From Alisma plantago-aquatica (lineage: Eukaryota > Streptophyta > Magnoliopsida > Alismatales > Alismataceae): a DNA stretch of 64,000 nt. Both the position numbers and the translations under genes were made by a program. The number at the start of each line of letters is the position of its first letter. Within the stretch, counting starts at the first letter, position 1. The stretch covers positions 665,165,591-665,229,590 of the forward strand of contig OY856409.1 of the NCBI GenBank assembly GCA_963693085.1, written 5' to 3'. A model generated the notes under the pieces. It was not told where the DNA came from and ran no database searches. It worked only from the letters and a program-made list of their open reading frames with translations. Shown piece after piece: positions 47,201 to 59,500 of this stretch.

Positions 47201-48668
47201 CAACCTTTTTAACCACGAACCAAGCATGTACAAGGTATGACATGCACTTCCCATGATCCTTCTACTTGAACAACACTTCAGAGTGGAGTCCTCCTCAAGG
47301 ATAACCAACAAAGTGTAAGGCTTCACAACTTGCTACTAAACCTCTTCCTGGTCTAAGGAACTCTTCTTCCCAACTCAGAAGGTAAACACCTATACCATAG
47401 GCACATAGGTACCGACAGTCTCATCCTCCCTCTAGGGTTTGGTTCCTCTAAAGGAAACCAAGATATCATCAGCCTCCAGGGATCATGCTTGAGGCAACCA
47501 CAACCATCCACTTGGTTCACATCATCCTCAACTCCCCATTGTTCCTCATATCTCGGAGTCTAGGCTTCCAACCTTCTTGCTTGGGTACTTCTCTCTCTCT
47601 CTCTCTGTCTCTCTCTCTCTGGGTCTGACCCTACAACAAGCCTTACTACTAGAGGTCCTTTCTCCATGAAGGTGGATCAAGCTTACAAGCATACCCCTAC
47701 ATGGGTGAAGCCTATGTTTGCCCAAGATTATCCATAACTCTTTATGCTTATCTCATAAGCCATCCATCATACTCTCCTGGCCAGTGTTTCAACCTACTAC
47801 CTGCACTACTAATGTACTATGGGTGCATGCTACGCCATGCTCATATAAGCCCATAGGGTTTCCATAGGTTCTTCACTAACCTCATCATTGAAGGACCTAT
47901 CCTTCACTCTAACATGCACGAACCTTTCCAGGGTTGGGTCGCCAAGGGTACTAGGTCACCCAACCTCTCATGGATCATATCATCATGGGCATCCAAAAGC
48001 ATGTCCACCCACACACCTCGTCTATCATGACATCTAACTCATCATGTCATCTCTCTCTCTCTAACCACCCTTAGGGTTAGGGTTAGCATCATCCTCATAG
48101 GATGTACCAGGTCTCTACTTATAATGGAGGTCTCTACCTCCAAGACTAACTTCCTCCACTCATCCTCCTGACAAGGAGGTATAACCTCGGGTCTCTCCTG
48201 AGGGCTTGACAACATATGTCATACGACCTAAGCATGTATCTATTCTTTAGTTTATGATTAAACTATTAAGCTTATGTCCATGACATCTTATTTACATGCT
48301 TTTTATTAATTTTGGTGGAGGATTCCTTAACCTTATCATGCATACCCTATCCTTGATTGGGTGAGGAAGAGAGAGAAAACCCTATTCCTTAAAATCCTAA
48401 ATAGCATTTGAGTTGAGGAGGGATGAACAAGATGAGAGGGTCCTAAATGTATCTTATTTCGAGTCAAATCCTAAGACATTGGCCAGGAAGTCACACAATT
48501 TCGAGAGTCCTCGTATTCTGACTAGCGGTGTGAAGGAAAATATTGCCAGCCCCCGAACGTGATCCTTTTCTAGACTCCTCTGTCTTTTAGAAAATCCTCT
48601 AATAACTCCCTCAGTTCTATGGAATTTGTAAAATTTAATAATTATTAAAGATTAAATGAGGAACCTAC
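44297..48668 (-). pseudogene. pol: Gypsy-E gag-pol remnant
   Basis: No open frame exceeds 100 codons, but on the minus strand several conserved blocks are readable. LSPRYMGPFEM (44621-44653) is the C-terminal integrase motif. Upstream, about 45705-45745, VVMDALVSPK resembles NVVADALSRK at the end of RNase H. Further downstream come SHVLSPEPI (about 44500-44530) and GEATWEP (44346-44375), the latter typical of a chromodomain-like tail. The order is RNase H end, integrase, tail from high to low coordinates. Gag, protease and RT are too decayed to place. A (CT)n run at 47591-47618 and plus-strand frames in the region (44779-45009, 45886-46179, 46546-46782) have no meaning as genes. Confidence 0.75.
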
Positions 48669-48680
48669 TCTCTAATACCA
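48669..48680 (-). other. Primer binding site of gypsy-E
   Basis: Minus strand tggtattagaga, directly after the LTR 3' end (TCATTACA) and one AA; a variant of the tRNA-Met complement. Confidence 0.78.
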
Positions 48681-48682
48681 AA

Positions 48683-51600
48683 TGTAATGACCCTACCTCT
48701 CGATAATACCCAATTAAGGGAGACCAAGAGGTCAGATCCGTTATCCCAGTTTCCCAGATCATAGGTTCGACAAATAATCAATAATAATTATTAAATTTTA
48801 CCAACACTATACTGAAAGCTGGAATAAAATAAAACTTTGCATACCTTTTTCAAAAACTTGGATATATAACTTCTATCCACATCTGGACTCTATTCTAACT
48901 AATCCTCCTTGTACTTTATTTCTTAATTTCACAATATGCCACTTTACTGTTTGTCCTTTTCAATTTGTATCTAAAATGCCGACAAACAAAATTTTGATCA
49001 GCATCAATGAATATGCCAGTATGTGGGGGAAACAATAATCATGCAATTAATTGTAACAACATATTGCAACCAATTAGGATTTAACAAACAACTTTACGTT
49101 TTAAGCATAAATGCTCAATCCATCCATACCCTAGCCTCTGTGTTGTCCCTACAGTGGACCTGGATGCTACCTTCCTTATGGTAGATCCCCATTAAACCCC
49201 TCATGATCCTACCTAACTTGTGAATCAATTTCTAGGGTTGAGTTGCATGGAACTACCCATAGGTAGCCCACTCCTTAACTCATGGTGTGTTAAAGAGTCA
49301 CATGGCACTACACATGGGTAGCCTAATTCCTAACTCATGATAACCTGATGTCCCACTTAACAAGTAGTCCATGTACCAGGTTACCCTTTTCATCATTAGC
49401 AGGACCATGATCTGAGCTAGTCATGCATACATATTTATGGTGATAATCATAGTCACTTTATAGTTGCATGAAATAAAAGTCATCCAAGCAGTTATTTTCA
49501 AGCAACCGATAAAACATCTGAGAATCTTCGTGAAACTAAAGCGATTAACCATAAGCATAACCACATACCTGTCAGGCTGACTTGAGTGCAGAAATAATCC
49601 AACTAAGCAAGAAATCCAGTAAACAAGCAAGCACACAAGATGATCCTGAAACATGCATCCAATTTTCTTATCATTGATCGGGCCATCAAGGTCTATTAAA
49701 CCTAGCTCACTTCCTATGGTTTCTAGTCCACTTTTAGGATTTCCATTGAAATTAGGGTTTCACTTCATTTTTACTATTTTAAACCCCAATTTTATACATT
49801 ACTCACAAACCCTAATTATCTCAATTACTCTTCATGAAAGATATTAAGGTTACCTTATAACAACATATAACCTTAATTTTGGATTGAAGACACAATAAAA
49901 AAGTCCATTAAGTCTATTATGCCTCTTTTACATTAAAACTACCATTTTATCCTTTTAAGTCATGACACGATCATTAGGCCCAATTATCATCTTTGGATCC
50001 TTTCAAATTAGCAACTTATCTTTCATGAACTCTATTTATCACTAATTCCACATTTATCCACTACAAAAACCTAATTACCATATTAAGGGTATTTATCCAC
50101 CATTAGGAACTTTTATACTCAAAATAACTAGAATCATCATATCTCAACTTTATTCATGAATTTGAACAATTAAAGCCATTAAGAGTCACAATTACTAACA
50201 TTAGGGTTTCAAGGCCCATTAAAGCTCATTTATGCACATGTAACCCTAAATTAATCCAATTACATGTAAAGTTCATCCTTTTAGATCTTGATGTGTCTTT
50301 TTATAATAAATAGGTGAATATCAACTTTAATCATCTATAAAACCCTTCTCAATACATTAATCATCACAAATTAGGGTTTCTTAATCATTAATGTATTAAA
50401 GTTGATAACTTCCACTACATTTCGAATTACAAGAGGAATTAGCTTCTAAACATATTTTTAATGGATTCCTCACATTGTTTTGAGAAAAATTGATATTTTA
50501 CATGTATCAATATGAGCTACCAATAAAAAGATACAAATTTTGCAATATTTCACTTACTTGGACCAATCATCGAGCGCCACGTCATCTCTTCCATGCAACA
50601 TAGCATGTTTTAGAAAACATAACGCAATTACATTTATACCCTCACGTAAGTTGTTGGTTCTTCATACCCTAGAGGGGCAATTGCGTCCAACGCCACCCGA
50701 CCTTCTTCCTCCTCACTCAACCCTGGCGTTGCCGACTACAGCGACTAGGGGAAGGGTCTCCTCCTTCCATCCTTGGATCCTCGGACACCTATGAAGGCCC
50801 CATTGCCTCTTCCACCCTTCGTCGCACCTATGGAGGCCCCCAGCTGTAGCCAGTGTGGCCGGAGTCGAGCTCGCCAGCCTGCTCATGCGGCTGACCCTTG
50901 CATCCATGTTGTGGCTGCTGCGCAAGGATGAGAGGTGCGGGGATGATTGTCGTTCATCCCCAGGTTGTCGAGGGAACATCAGACCTCCATCATGATGACT
51001 CCACCACTCCCATTGCTCCAGAGATAACTTTACTTCTCTTGGTTAGGGTTTGAACGAAGAAGAAGAAGGAGAAGAGAGAGAGACACGTGGGATCTCTTTG
51101 GGCTCAGCCATGGGCTCTATCCTTATATAGGGGAGGGTAACGAAGCCCTAGGATGACTATCCATGAGTTAACAAGTCCCTTTCCCAATAGGAACCCAAGT
51201 TCCTTCGTTAGGAAGCAAACTTCTCTCTCTTAATCATCTTCTTAAAAAAACATATTTACTGGATATTTAGGAATTCGAAAATCCTCTCTCTTATTCTCTT
51301 TATGCTTGACTTTTAATCCATTGGCACAAAATTATACTTTCTTATAGTAGAAAATACCTCTTTTTAACAATACCACAAAATTCATTAATTATGTATCACA
51401 TTATCCTCTTATTTTGTATTATTTGTATTTTCTCTTTCTTTTTCTCTATTGGGGCTCCTTGGACCCCAAGAAACTCTAATATTTTGAAATCCTTTTTAGT
51501 GGATACTCGTTATCCTTCTAGATGCATCTATATCCATTATTTCTCATTATCTTATTTATTAAAATATCTCTTTTCGAGGATTTCTCTTTATCTCTCTTTT

Positions 51601-52093
51601 CATTTTCGTTTTTGGAATTCCTTCAAACATTAGAAACCTTATGGATACGAAAATACACCAAAGATGACTCAATCATACCTCTTTCCACTTATTTCCCATA
51701 TTTTATCAGTGTCTCCAATTTCTTTCTTAATAAAGAAATATTTAACTGATCTTTTCTTTTCTTGTTGCATTATCTTTGCAACTTTGGACTCCTTGGGACC
51801 CAAGGAACCCAAGAGGCACGAAATCCTCCTTTGGATAATATTCCCTTGCCTTCTATAGGTTTCTACATCTTTCTTTTCTCAATTTCTTATTTACTCATTT
51901 AATAATGGAGTTTTCTATGTCTTTTCCTTGTTATTGGGCCCAATAGCCAATAAAGCCCACAAAACAACCAACAAGGCTATTGTAAACGAAATCCTTTTTT
52001 ATTCAAAACAAATTATATCATTATTTGTTCAAATATCTTTAATAGGAGAAACTACATTTCTCACCAAAAGAATCCAAAAATGGGTTTGTAACA
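48683..52093 (-). repeat. Gypsy-E 5' LTR (right)
   Basis: 3411 bp from tgtaatgaccctacc to tgggtttgtaaca on the plus strand; minus-strand start TGTTACAAACCC. It matches the left LTR throughout apart from scattered substitutions and short indels, and keeps the empty LINE target (51903-51918). TATA box (minus) at 51121-51130. GC-rich leader at 50665-51000. Confidence 0.93.
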
Positions 52094-52098
52094 CCTCT
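52094..52098. repeat. Target site duplication CCTCT (right) of gypsy-E
   Basis: Exact copy of 36019-36023. Confidence 0.9.
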
Positions 52099-52636
52099 AT
52101 TTATAGGAGGTTCAGGGTCAGGGTTTCCAGTCGGCCTGGGAATTGAAGAAATGGAATTTCATGATTTTTTTGGAACATGTGAATGTTGAACCAGTTAGTT
52201 CAATAATGAACCAGTTGGTTCACTTGTAAACCAGTAGGTTCACACATGAGACCAGTTCAACACTTGAATCAATTATTTCACTATATTTCATATTCACAAT
52301 TGTTTTGTAAATTAATATTCAATTAATGCACAACATGATGTCAACATCAATTCTTGATCCATTCTCATTGATCTACCAAATTACCAGTTCACAACCTGAG
52401 ATGATCGGTTCATGCACCAAAGTTGATTGGTTTACTTGCTGAACCAGTCATTTCAGAATGCATATTTCCAATGTTGTTTAAATTGAATACCTAGCACTTT
52501 AGTAATCAATGTTAAACATCATTCATGAAGAAAATCCTACTCCAAGTGCATTCCTATGTGTGTGACCCTATAGATCCCAAGTTACATTGGCAGTTAATGT
52601 CCATAACTAAATTATGACATCACAAGAAATGATTGG
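52099..52636 (-). repeat. Copia-C LTR, U3 part, minus strand
   Basis: Continuation of 35516-36023. Minus strand tataaatagagg (TATA box) lies at the gypsy-E insertion point. Upstream are two clusters of aaccagtt/ggttca words (52185-52265 and 52385-52450). The segment 52545-52625 matches the reverse complement of copia-A 16105-16185 (gtgtgaccctata, aactaaattatgacatcacaag). It is cut at 52636 by the direct-repeat block. Confidence 0.78.
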
Positions 52637-54438
52637 TGTGACACACTAGTTACGCCAAAGCGAGACTACTCAAACAAAGCACAGAATTATCAACTAACAA
52701 CCACATCACCACAAAATAGGGTAAATTAAAAATGATATGATATAACCATCTCAACCGGAAACATATACATCATAGTTCACAACTGTGCCACTTGTATCAC
52801 ATATCATTCCATACTGGCATATACATCACTGTATAGTGTCCATCTTGCCACAACCTATTACAAAATATTACCTATTCACGTATACAAGTCGTACATGTAC
52901 AACCATGGAATATTGCCAAAAACCTCGTATCGATGTACCACATATAAAAAATACCCTAAGGACTTGAGAGTACATGGATGACACATAGGACTATGCTAAA
53001 AGACACAGTAGCATATCCAACCTTCAAAATCTATTGATCTCCTTGCTGCTCTTCCTCAATCACACATCTCTACCACATTGTGCACGAACACCTAAAAGAT
53101 GTGGAAACCCACAAGGTGAGATCAACTCCTAGCAAGAGATATAACTCTCTTCCAACAACTATTGTTAACATAGATATATATAGCAAGAAATTAATACTAT
53201 TAATTGGATGAGAAGATTCAGCTAAATGCATAATAAAAAATTGATAACACAAATCAAGTAGTTTAAGCAGCTACAAACTGATCAGTAGAACATCGTATAC
53301 TTTTATAAGGAATATGAAGAACATGTATAACCATTATCAATTAAAAAATATAAGAAATAAGGATAAGGGTCATCCACTGTGAATTATATTTAACCCTAAG
53401 TAAATATACTACATGGATTTTTTACGTCTTTGATTATGCCCTATGGATATGAGGTATACCACTCATACTCCAACTGACAATTTCTAAGTAAAAATTAGTG
53501 CCATACAAGATCTAGGAGAGCCAGACTCCTATGATCTCCCACACCCTCGGTCAGTTTGAGTCATCCGCAGTGACATATAGAGTCCAACGACAAAATAGCC
53601 TAATATGCCTTGGTATATAGGCACGACACTAGTAGACAGGGTATACAAACCCAATCATTTGAGGAACAACTGCAATTGTCCTCTGTCACATCATATATTG
53701 AGATACAACCATAGTCGTTCTCCTTCCAAGGCATGACCATAGTCATCCTTCATAAGCTATAATTGTGGATGCAAGGATATACCCTCAATTTACATCCCCA
53801 CATATTCAACAATATGCATTCTGAGTTTCCCTTAGGAATTACTCATTTCACCATCTACCAAGTACTGGCACTAAATATGGATCCATGGCTTAGGGAAACT
53901 ATACAATTAGGGTATCATTGGATTAGTTATTGTCAGTTGGGTATCTTTTAATGCATCAATCAAGTTACAACGTCCAAACCCTAAACAAAATCTACAATGA
54001 TATGGGTAGATTGCAAATCCAAAAGATATAAATGTATTAAGTATAAAGCTGATCACATCACCACATGATACTGTCTCACTGCCTTACACCAGGATGTTAC
54101 CATCATCACCTCACTGTGGGATAACCATCCCTCATCACATCATCAGAGGACATCACATCACATTTGTCACAAAGACATAATTAAAGTCATTGGACCATTC
54201 ACATTGTTCATGCTCTTGCAGGGAACATCACTAGCTCACCATGCCTCATCAAGACTTTTAATCATCACTCTATGTCACATAAGAGATACCATAGCAATCA
54301 CTATCTATTATGTTCATTCAACCTACAACATTAGGGTTACACAAGTAGGAAAGAGAAAATACTTCATTACATGTGAATCATTCAAGCAAGTAAACATTAA
54401 ACATCATGTATTCAAAACATTAGGGTTAGGGTTTCTCA
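52637..54438 (-). repeat. Direct repeat copy 1, gypsy LTR-like
   Basis: Starts tgtgacacactagttacgcc and runs in parallel with 54758-56532: cttgagagtacatggatgac, aatctattgatc, cacattg...cacctaaaa, gagatataactctct, ccatctaccaagt blocks occur in both in the same order. Minus orientation is suggested by the GTGTCACA end and by agggttt words at the other end. No PBS or polypurine tract was found beside it. Frames in it (52785-52967, 53763-53951, 54204-54449) are not genes. Confidence 0.65.
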
Positions 54439-54757
54439 TAATTAACTGATTAGGGTTTCCAAAATAGAAATTATCAATACACCTTAATTATCATCACTTC
54501 CCATATTTTTGGAAAGAATTACGTCAACCATCATCATCGCTAGATAACACACAAGGAAACCATGTGTCTAGTGATTACCATTGATGGAAGAGGATGTTTG
54601 GTCACAAAACTATGTGATCAAATAGAACATGTCTTCAAGGTTGAAGACCATCCCCAAAGAAAACCATCAAAGACCCAACCATCATCCCTTTGACCAAAGG
54701 GAAACACAAGACACCTTCCATCAAAGAGAAACACAAACATCACATCTAGATCAAAGA
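54439..54757. other. 319 bp between the two direct repeats
   Basis: Rich in ccatcaaaga/aaacacaa words (54640-54757). No coding frame, no PBS and no obvious terminal motif. If the repeats are LTRs, the whole internal region has been reduced to this. Confidence 0.4.
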
Positions 54758-56532
54758 TGTGACACCTCATCATGCTAAACGAGATTACTCAAAACATGAA
54801 ACATGATCAATTACTAACTAATCATATAGCTAGAAAAGAGGAAGAATTAAAATAAATTTTAACATTATAACAAGCTCTGAAACATTTACATAGTGATCCA
54901 TATTTTCCATTTTCATATACCATAATAAGTATCACATCTGTGTCCATTGGCCTCAACCACAACATGTACCCAAAAGATATTCCTCATGTGCATGCCATAT
55001 ATTTACCACCCTGGCGTACTTCCAATAACTCATGTCGATACAAGTATATCATCTAGAAAACACATCCCATACCTGGACCTGAGAGTACATGGATGACATT
55101 AGGACTCTACTACTAATATATACAACTGTCCAACCTTCTGAATCTATTGATCACCAAGATACTCCTCTTCAACAACATGATCGCGACCACATTGCCCGTG
55201 ACCACCTAAAATGATGTGGTGACCCATGGGTGAGACCCATGTCCCTACAAGAAATATAGCTCTCTCCAACATATTAATTAATAATAAATAACTGATCAAT
55301 TGGGGTACTAAATAAGAAATTGAGAAAATTGAACAGTTAAACAATGCTAAGCAAGTTAAATAAGTAACTTATCAAAAAGTATAATTACTCAGATATCATA
55401 AGATTACATCATATAAGAATTGTGTGTCTTAAGGATAAATCAAGGGCTAATCAACCAATGTAAAGTGTATTTAACCCTTGCAAAATACTACATGGCTTGT
55501 ATTATATATTTTATTATGTTTCCCTGAGGGATTTGAGGAATACCACTCAAGTTTCAACTGACCACTAGTAAGTCAAAATCAGTGTCGTACAATATCTAGG
55601 AAAACTATATTCCTAAGATCTTCTCCTCCCTCAATCAACATGAGTGCGCCACAACTACACATCAAGTCAAGCTGCTAATAACCTAGTCCGTCCTTGGTCT
55701 AGGTCATGACACTAGTGATAGGAGGTGGGTATCCAAACCCTACTATCTGAGGTCCTATCACAGTTGTCCTCAATTTCATCGCATATGTAAACACCGGGAC
55801 ACAGCCACAACTATTCTCAAATTAAGGGCTAGGTATGACCGCATTCATCCTACATATCCACTTGGGGTCAGGATATCAAGTACCCCACATACTCAACAAT
55901 ATGCACTTTGAGTTTTCCTTAGGAATAATCATTTCGCCATCCAACCAGTTCTAACACTGAAGATGGTTATATGGCACAGAGCACTACATGATTAGGGTTT
56001 CACTTGATTATTTATAGCCACTTGAGTGATTTAAGGCTGCATCATCCAAATGGACAAACCCTAATTTATCTCTAATATGAGTAAAAGTGTTACAACTCCA
56101 GATGATATAAAATGTTTGACATATAAATCTCAATCACATTGCCATATGTTATCATTCATTACAAATCAATGGACCATATTTGTTATCATACCATTACAAG
56201 GTACTCATTCCTTATCACAAGTTTTCAGGTCTCAACCCTTATTGGAACATGAAGGGGATTTCACCATAAAAAGTCTTAAACATGCCCAAAGGTCACTAAG
56301 ACCATCATATCAATCCATGTAAGACCACCATTACCATTATATGCCTTAAACACAGCTCAAAAGATCACCAACACATAAGTGTCCCATATATTTTAACATG
56401 GAAAGGCACTATGATATGAAATTAGTACTACATTGAGGTTTTAACACAAGAAGAGTGTAATACATTGTCACATTAATCATTCAAGAGGGAAGATTATAGA
56501 CAACCACCACTACATTAGGGTTAGGTGTAACA
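54758..56532 (-). repeat. Direct repeat copy 2, gypsy LTR-like
   Basis: Starts tgtgacacctcatcatgc and parallels copy 1 to about 56525 (acattagggttagg in both). It ends tgtaaca at 56532. Divergence from copy 1 is large (by eye about 30%), so the pair is old. Confidence 0.62.
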
Positions 56533-59500
56533 TGATATATCACATCCATTTATTATGATGATATATTAAATATAACCATACAAAGGAAAAGGTAAGAATA
56601 GATATTGGTTCAATAAGTAGTTTTATAACCAATAATATGATTAAGCTTATGGACTCTTTGTATGCCCAAGAAATGGGCCATTATCCCTAGAAACATACTC
56701 AAGTCGATTTGGATCAATTAAGGTTTACATATAGGTCCTTTATATATAAAACTGACAATGGAGTTCCTCATGCTCATAATAATTTACCAAAATATTTTTA
56801 GTAGAATAGTAATTAGAATATAAGATGGTGGAAGAAATTTCATATGATTTTGAATTATTTAGGGGCCTAGGTAATTAAATTTGTAATTATTCAAAAATTC
56901 TAAAAAATATATTTTTGGAGTGTCCATTTAATTAGTTTGAACCTGATATTTTTTGTAACAAGTTAATGATAATATATCAGGTCTCTCAAAATTTGTTTTC
57001 AAATGGGGTCATGTTGTGGTCCATAGAATTATTTCTATAGATTGGACTTTTATGCAAAAAAAAAGAAAAAAAAGGGGCTGAGACTCTAGCCCAACACAGA
57101 CTGAGAGCCGATGCTTGGGCGGAACAGAGTCCAAATAGGGGTCTGAGAAGATGGGGTCTTCCTTACCCAGATCTAGGTTTTGGTGATATAAAGACCTTCT
57201 ATCCTTGTAAACAAGGGTCGGTCGCATCCTATACTAGGGTTTTGACACAAATTGAGAGGGAGCAAGAGAGAGGAGACATGGAAGAGGAGTTTGACAATGA
57301 CAGTTCTAGGGTTCAGATGAGGCTTCATTTGGTGGCCATCAAGGTAGCATAGCATCTATGGAGATGAAGGGGAGGAGGGTCGGCGGCTAGGGTAATCTTT
57401 GTCGGGTCCATCGCCAACCAGACATGAGTTCCTTCACTGTCAGAACACTGGGTGTGGTGCCCTATTCTTGTGGCAGAAATAGGGGAAAATGCCCCATTTA
57501 TCAGTGGGTGAAGGAGAAGCAGGTTTGTTCAGATCCGCTTGGGCTGATGCTGGGACACATACCCATCTCAGCCATTGGGTCTCGTTGAACGGCCAATATC
57601 ACTTTGTTAAGGTAATTGTTCAAAATTTGATATTTTGAGATATAGAACTCGGTTTGGGGCAAACAAGATACCTATGGAAAGCACTTTGAGTGTACTATCT
57701 TCTAAACATATTTCTAGAGTGTGGTTTTTACGTCTGATAATTATTACTAGTCAATTTCTAGAGTATATGTGATTTTAATGTTTTGAGAACTAAAAATAGT
57801 TAACAACTTTAGAAATTAATGAATATTTTATGGTAAGTATATTTTGATGTAATATACATGATTTTAAATCCTGATCATCCTGATTTGAAGTTTTATCTAT
57901 GATTTTGATGCAAACCCTAATAAGGGCATTTTGGGTATTTCACCCATGATCCGATTATGAAATGACCTGATATTTTAATACATGATATTACTAAATTATG
58001 TGATTAATTTTCTAGATATTTGTTGGAGTTTCTTATGTGATCATATTTGTATTTAATTTTGTACCTAAGTGACCAGTATGTAGAATAACGGACGATTATC
58101 TTGAGACAATAAGCGATATATATGCCTAATTAAGTTTGATATTATTAATCTAATTCTATTTTGAGTTTATAATTGAGTCAGTAATATTGTATATGTGACC
58201 ATGTTTGGAATTTATTCTCATTATGTGACATATATGTTAATATCAGCACATAAGACGATTTATTTCTTACTTGAGTATAAAGATTATAGTAACTATATAT
58301 AATTTCAATGCAAATATTTTAAGGTGATTTTAGATTAAAGTTATGTTTAATCTAAATAAGAACCCTAAGTTGGAATATATATAAATTTAGGAAGATGGGG
58401 TTTTGAAATTTAGAAATAGAAATAGGGAACATACACTTGGACTGATAAAACTGTAATGATATCTAGGTTATTAAAGTTATGGAACTTGGAATCAGGACTT
58501 CCTTATAGATACCCTCATTACAAGAGGTAAGTGGTTCCCTAAGAGTATTTTAGTTTATCAAATCTAGTACACTTACATGGATCTTAAATGAGAACTTAAT
58601 ATCTGATTTCCTAATCAGATATGTAGGCAAGATTTTCTATACTTTATGATTATGATATTTTATAGGATCAATGTATTAATTAGAGATTTGTCATGAGATG
58701 GTAATGAATTAACAATGATAGAAGTTTAAATTACTCTCATATTTCTTAATGTTTTTCTATATGAATGTTCAAGACCACAAGACAAGAAATACAAGTTAAG
58801 ACTGGCACACATCCATGGTAATGAGACATAACCATGTGTTAAGATTTTTAAGTATGAACATACTATAGGGTTCCTTACTTTTATAAATATAACTGAGTAT
58901 TACAATTACAAATAGAGACACAATATCAAGATTTCTTATATATATAAAGATCTAAGAACTAAGTAGTTAATCAGATTTCATAGAATGAGCAACATGTAGA
59001 AGCAAAGTACAAAGTGGGATTTGAATTAAGACATGATCTATTTTCAATATAAGGGCCCTATTAGAGTGTATTATAATTTGAGTTTAAGATGATAGATATA
59101 AGATTATGATGCATTAAGTTATTATTAAGTTTCAAGGTATGATTTTATAAGATTACTATTGTAAGACTTAAGGTTTAATACATAATTTCATATGAAGACA
59201 TTAAGATTCAAGGAAAGATCTATTATAATGTGTGTTGTAGAGATTGAATCATCCTTTCAGATGGTATGTTTATAGATATGCTATGCTTAAATTACTCTCA
59301 CATACTTTATTAAAGTTATTTTTGTATCCTTAGTATGTATATATTCAGAGAATATCCTCCTTCCTAAGCCTTGAGACTCAGTTAGTATGTTTAATATCAA
59401 TGAAGTTATACTATCAAATCAAAGATTCAAAATAAGGTTTATCCAGATAATAATAATATCAAATTTAGATTCAAACTTAGATTACTCAGTGTGTGAGTAG

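Larger units (their letters stand above)
36024..52093 (-). mobile_element. Gypsy-E: Ty3/gypsy element with 3.4-kb LTRs, chromovirus-like
   Basis: Two long near-identical repeats (36024-44282 with a LINE inside, 48683-52093) flank a 4.4-kb internal region. CCTCT duplications lie outside. Minus orientation is shown by a PBS complement next to the right LTR (48669-48680), a polypurine tract next to the left LTR (44283-44296), TATA boxes reading on the minus strand, and decayed integrase and chromodomain-like blocks in the right order. Without the LINE and one 16-bp duplication copy, the left LTR is about 3447 bp against 3411 bp on the right. The coding region has no intact frame. Confidence 0.92.

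Noticed and set aside
47591..47618. (CT)n run as a possible regulatory element
   Set aside because: Short low-complexity repeat inside decayed coding sequence; nothing suggests function.
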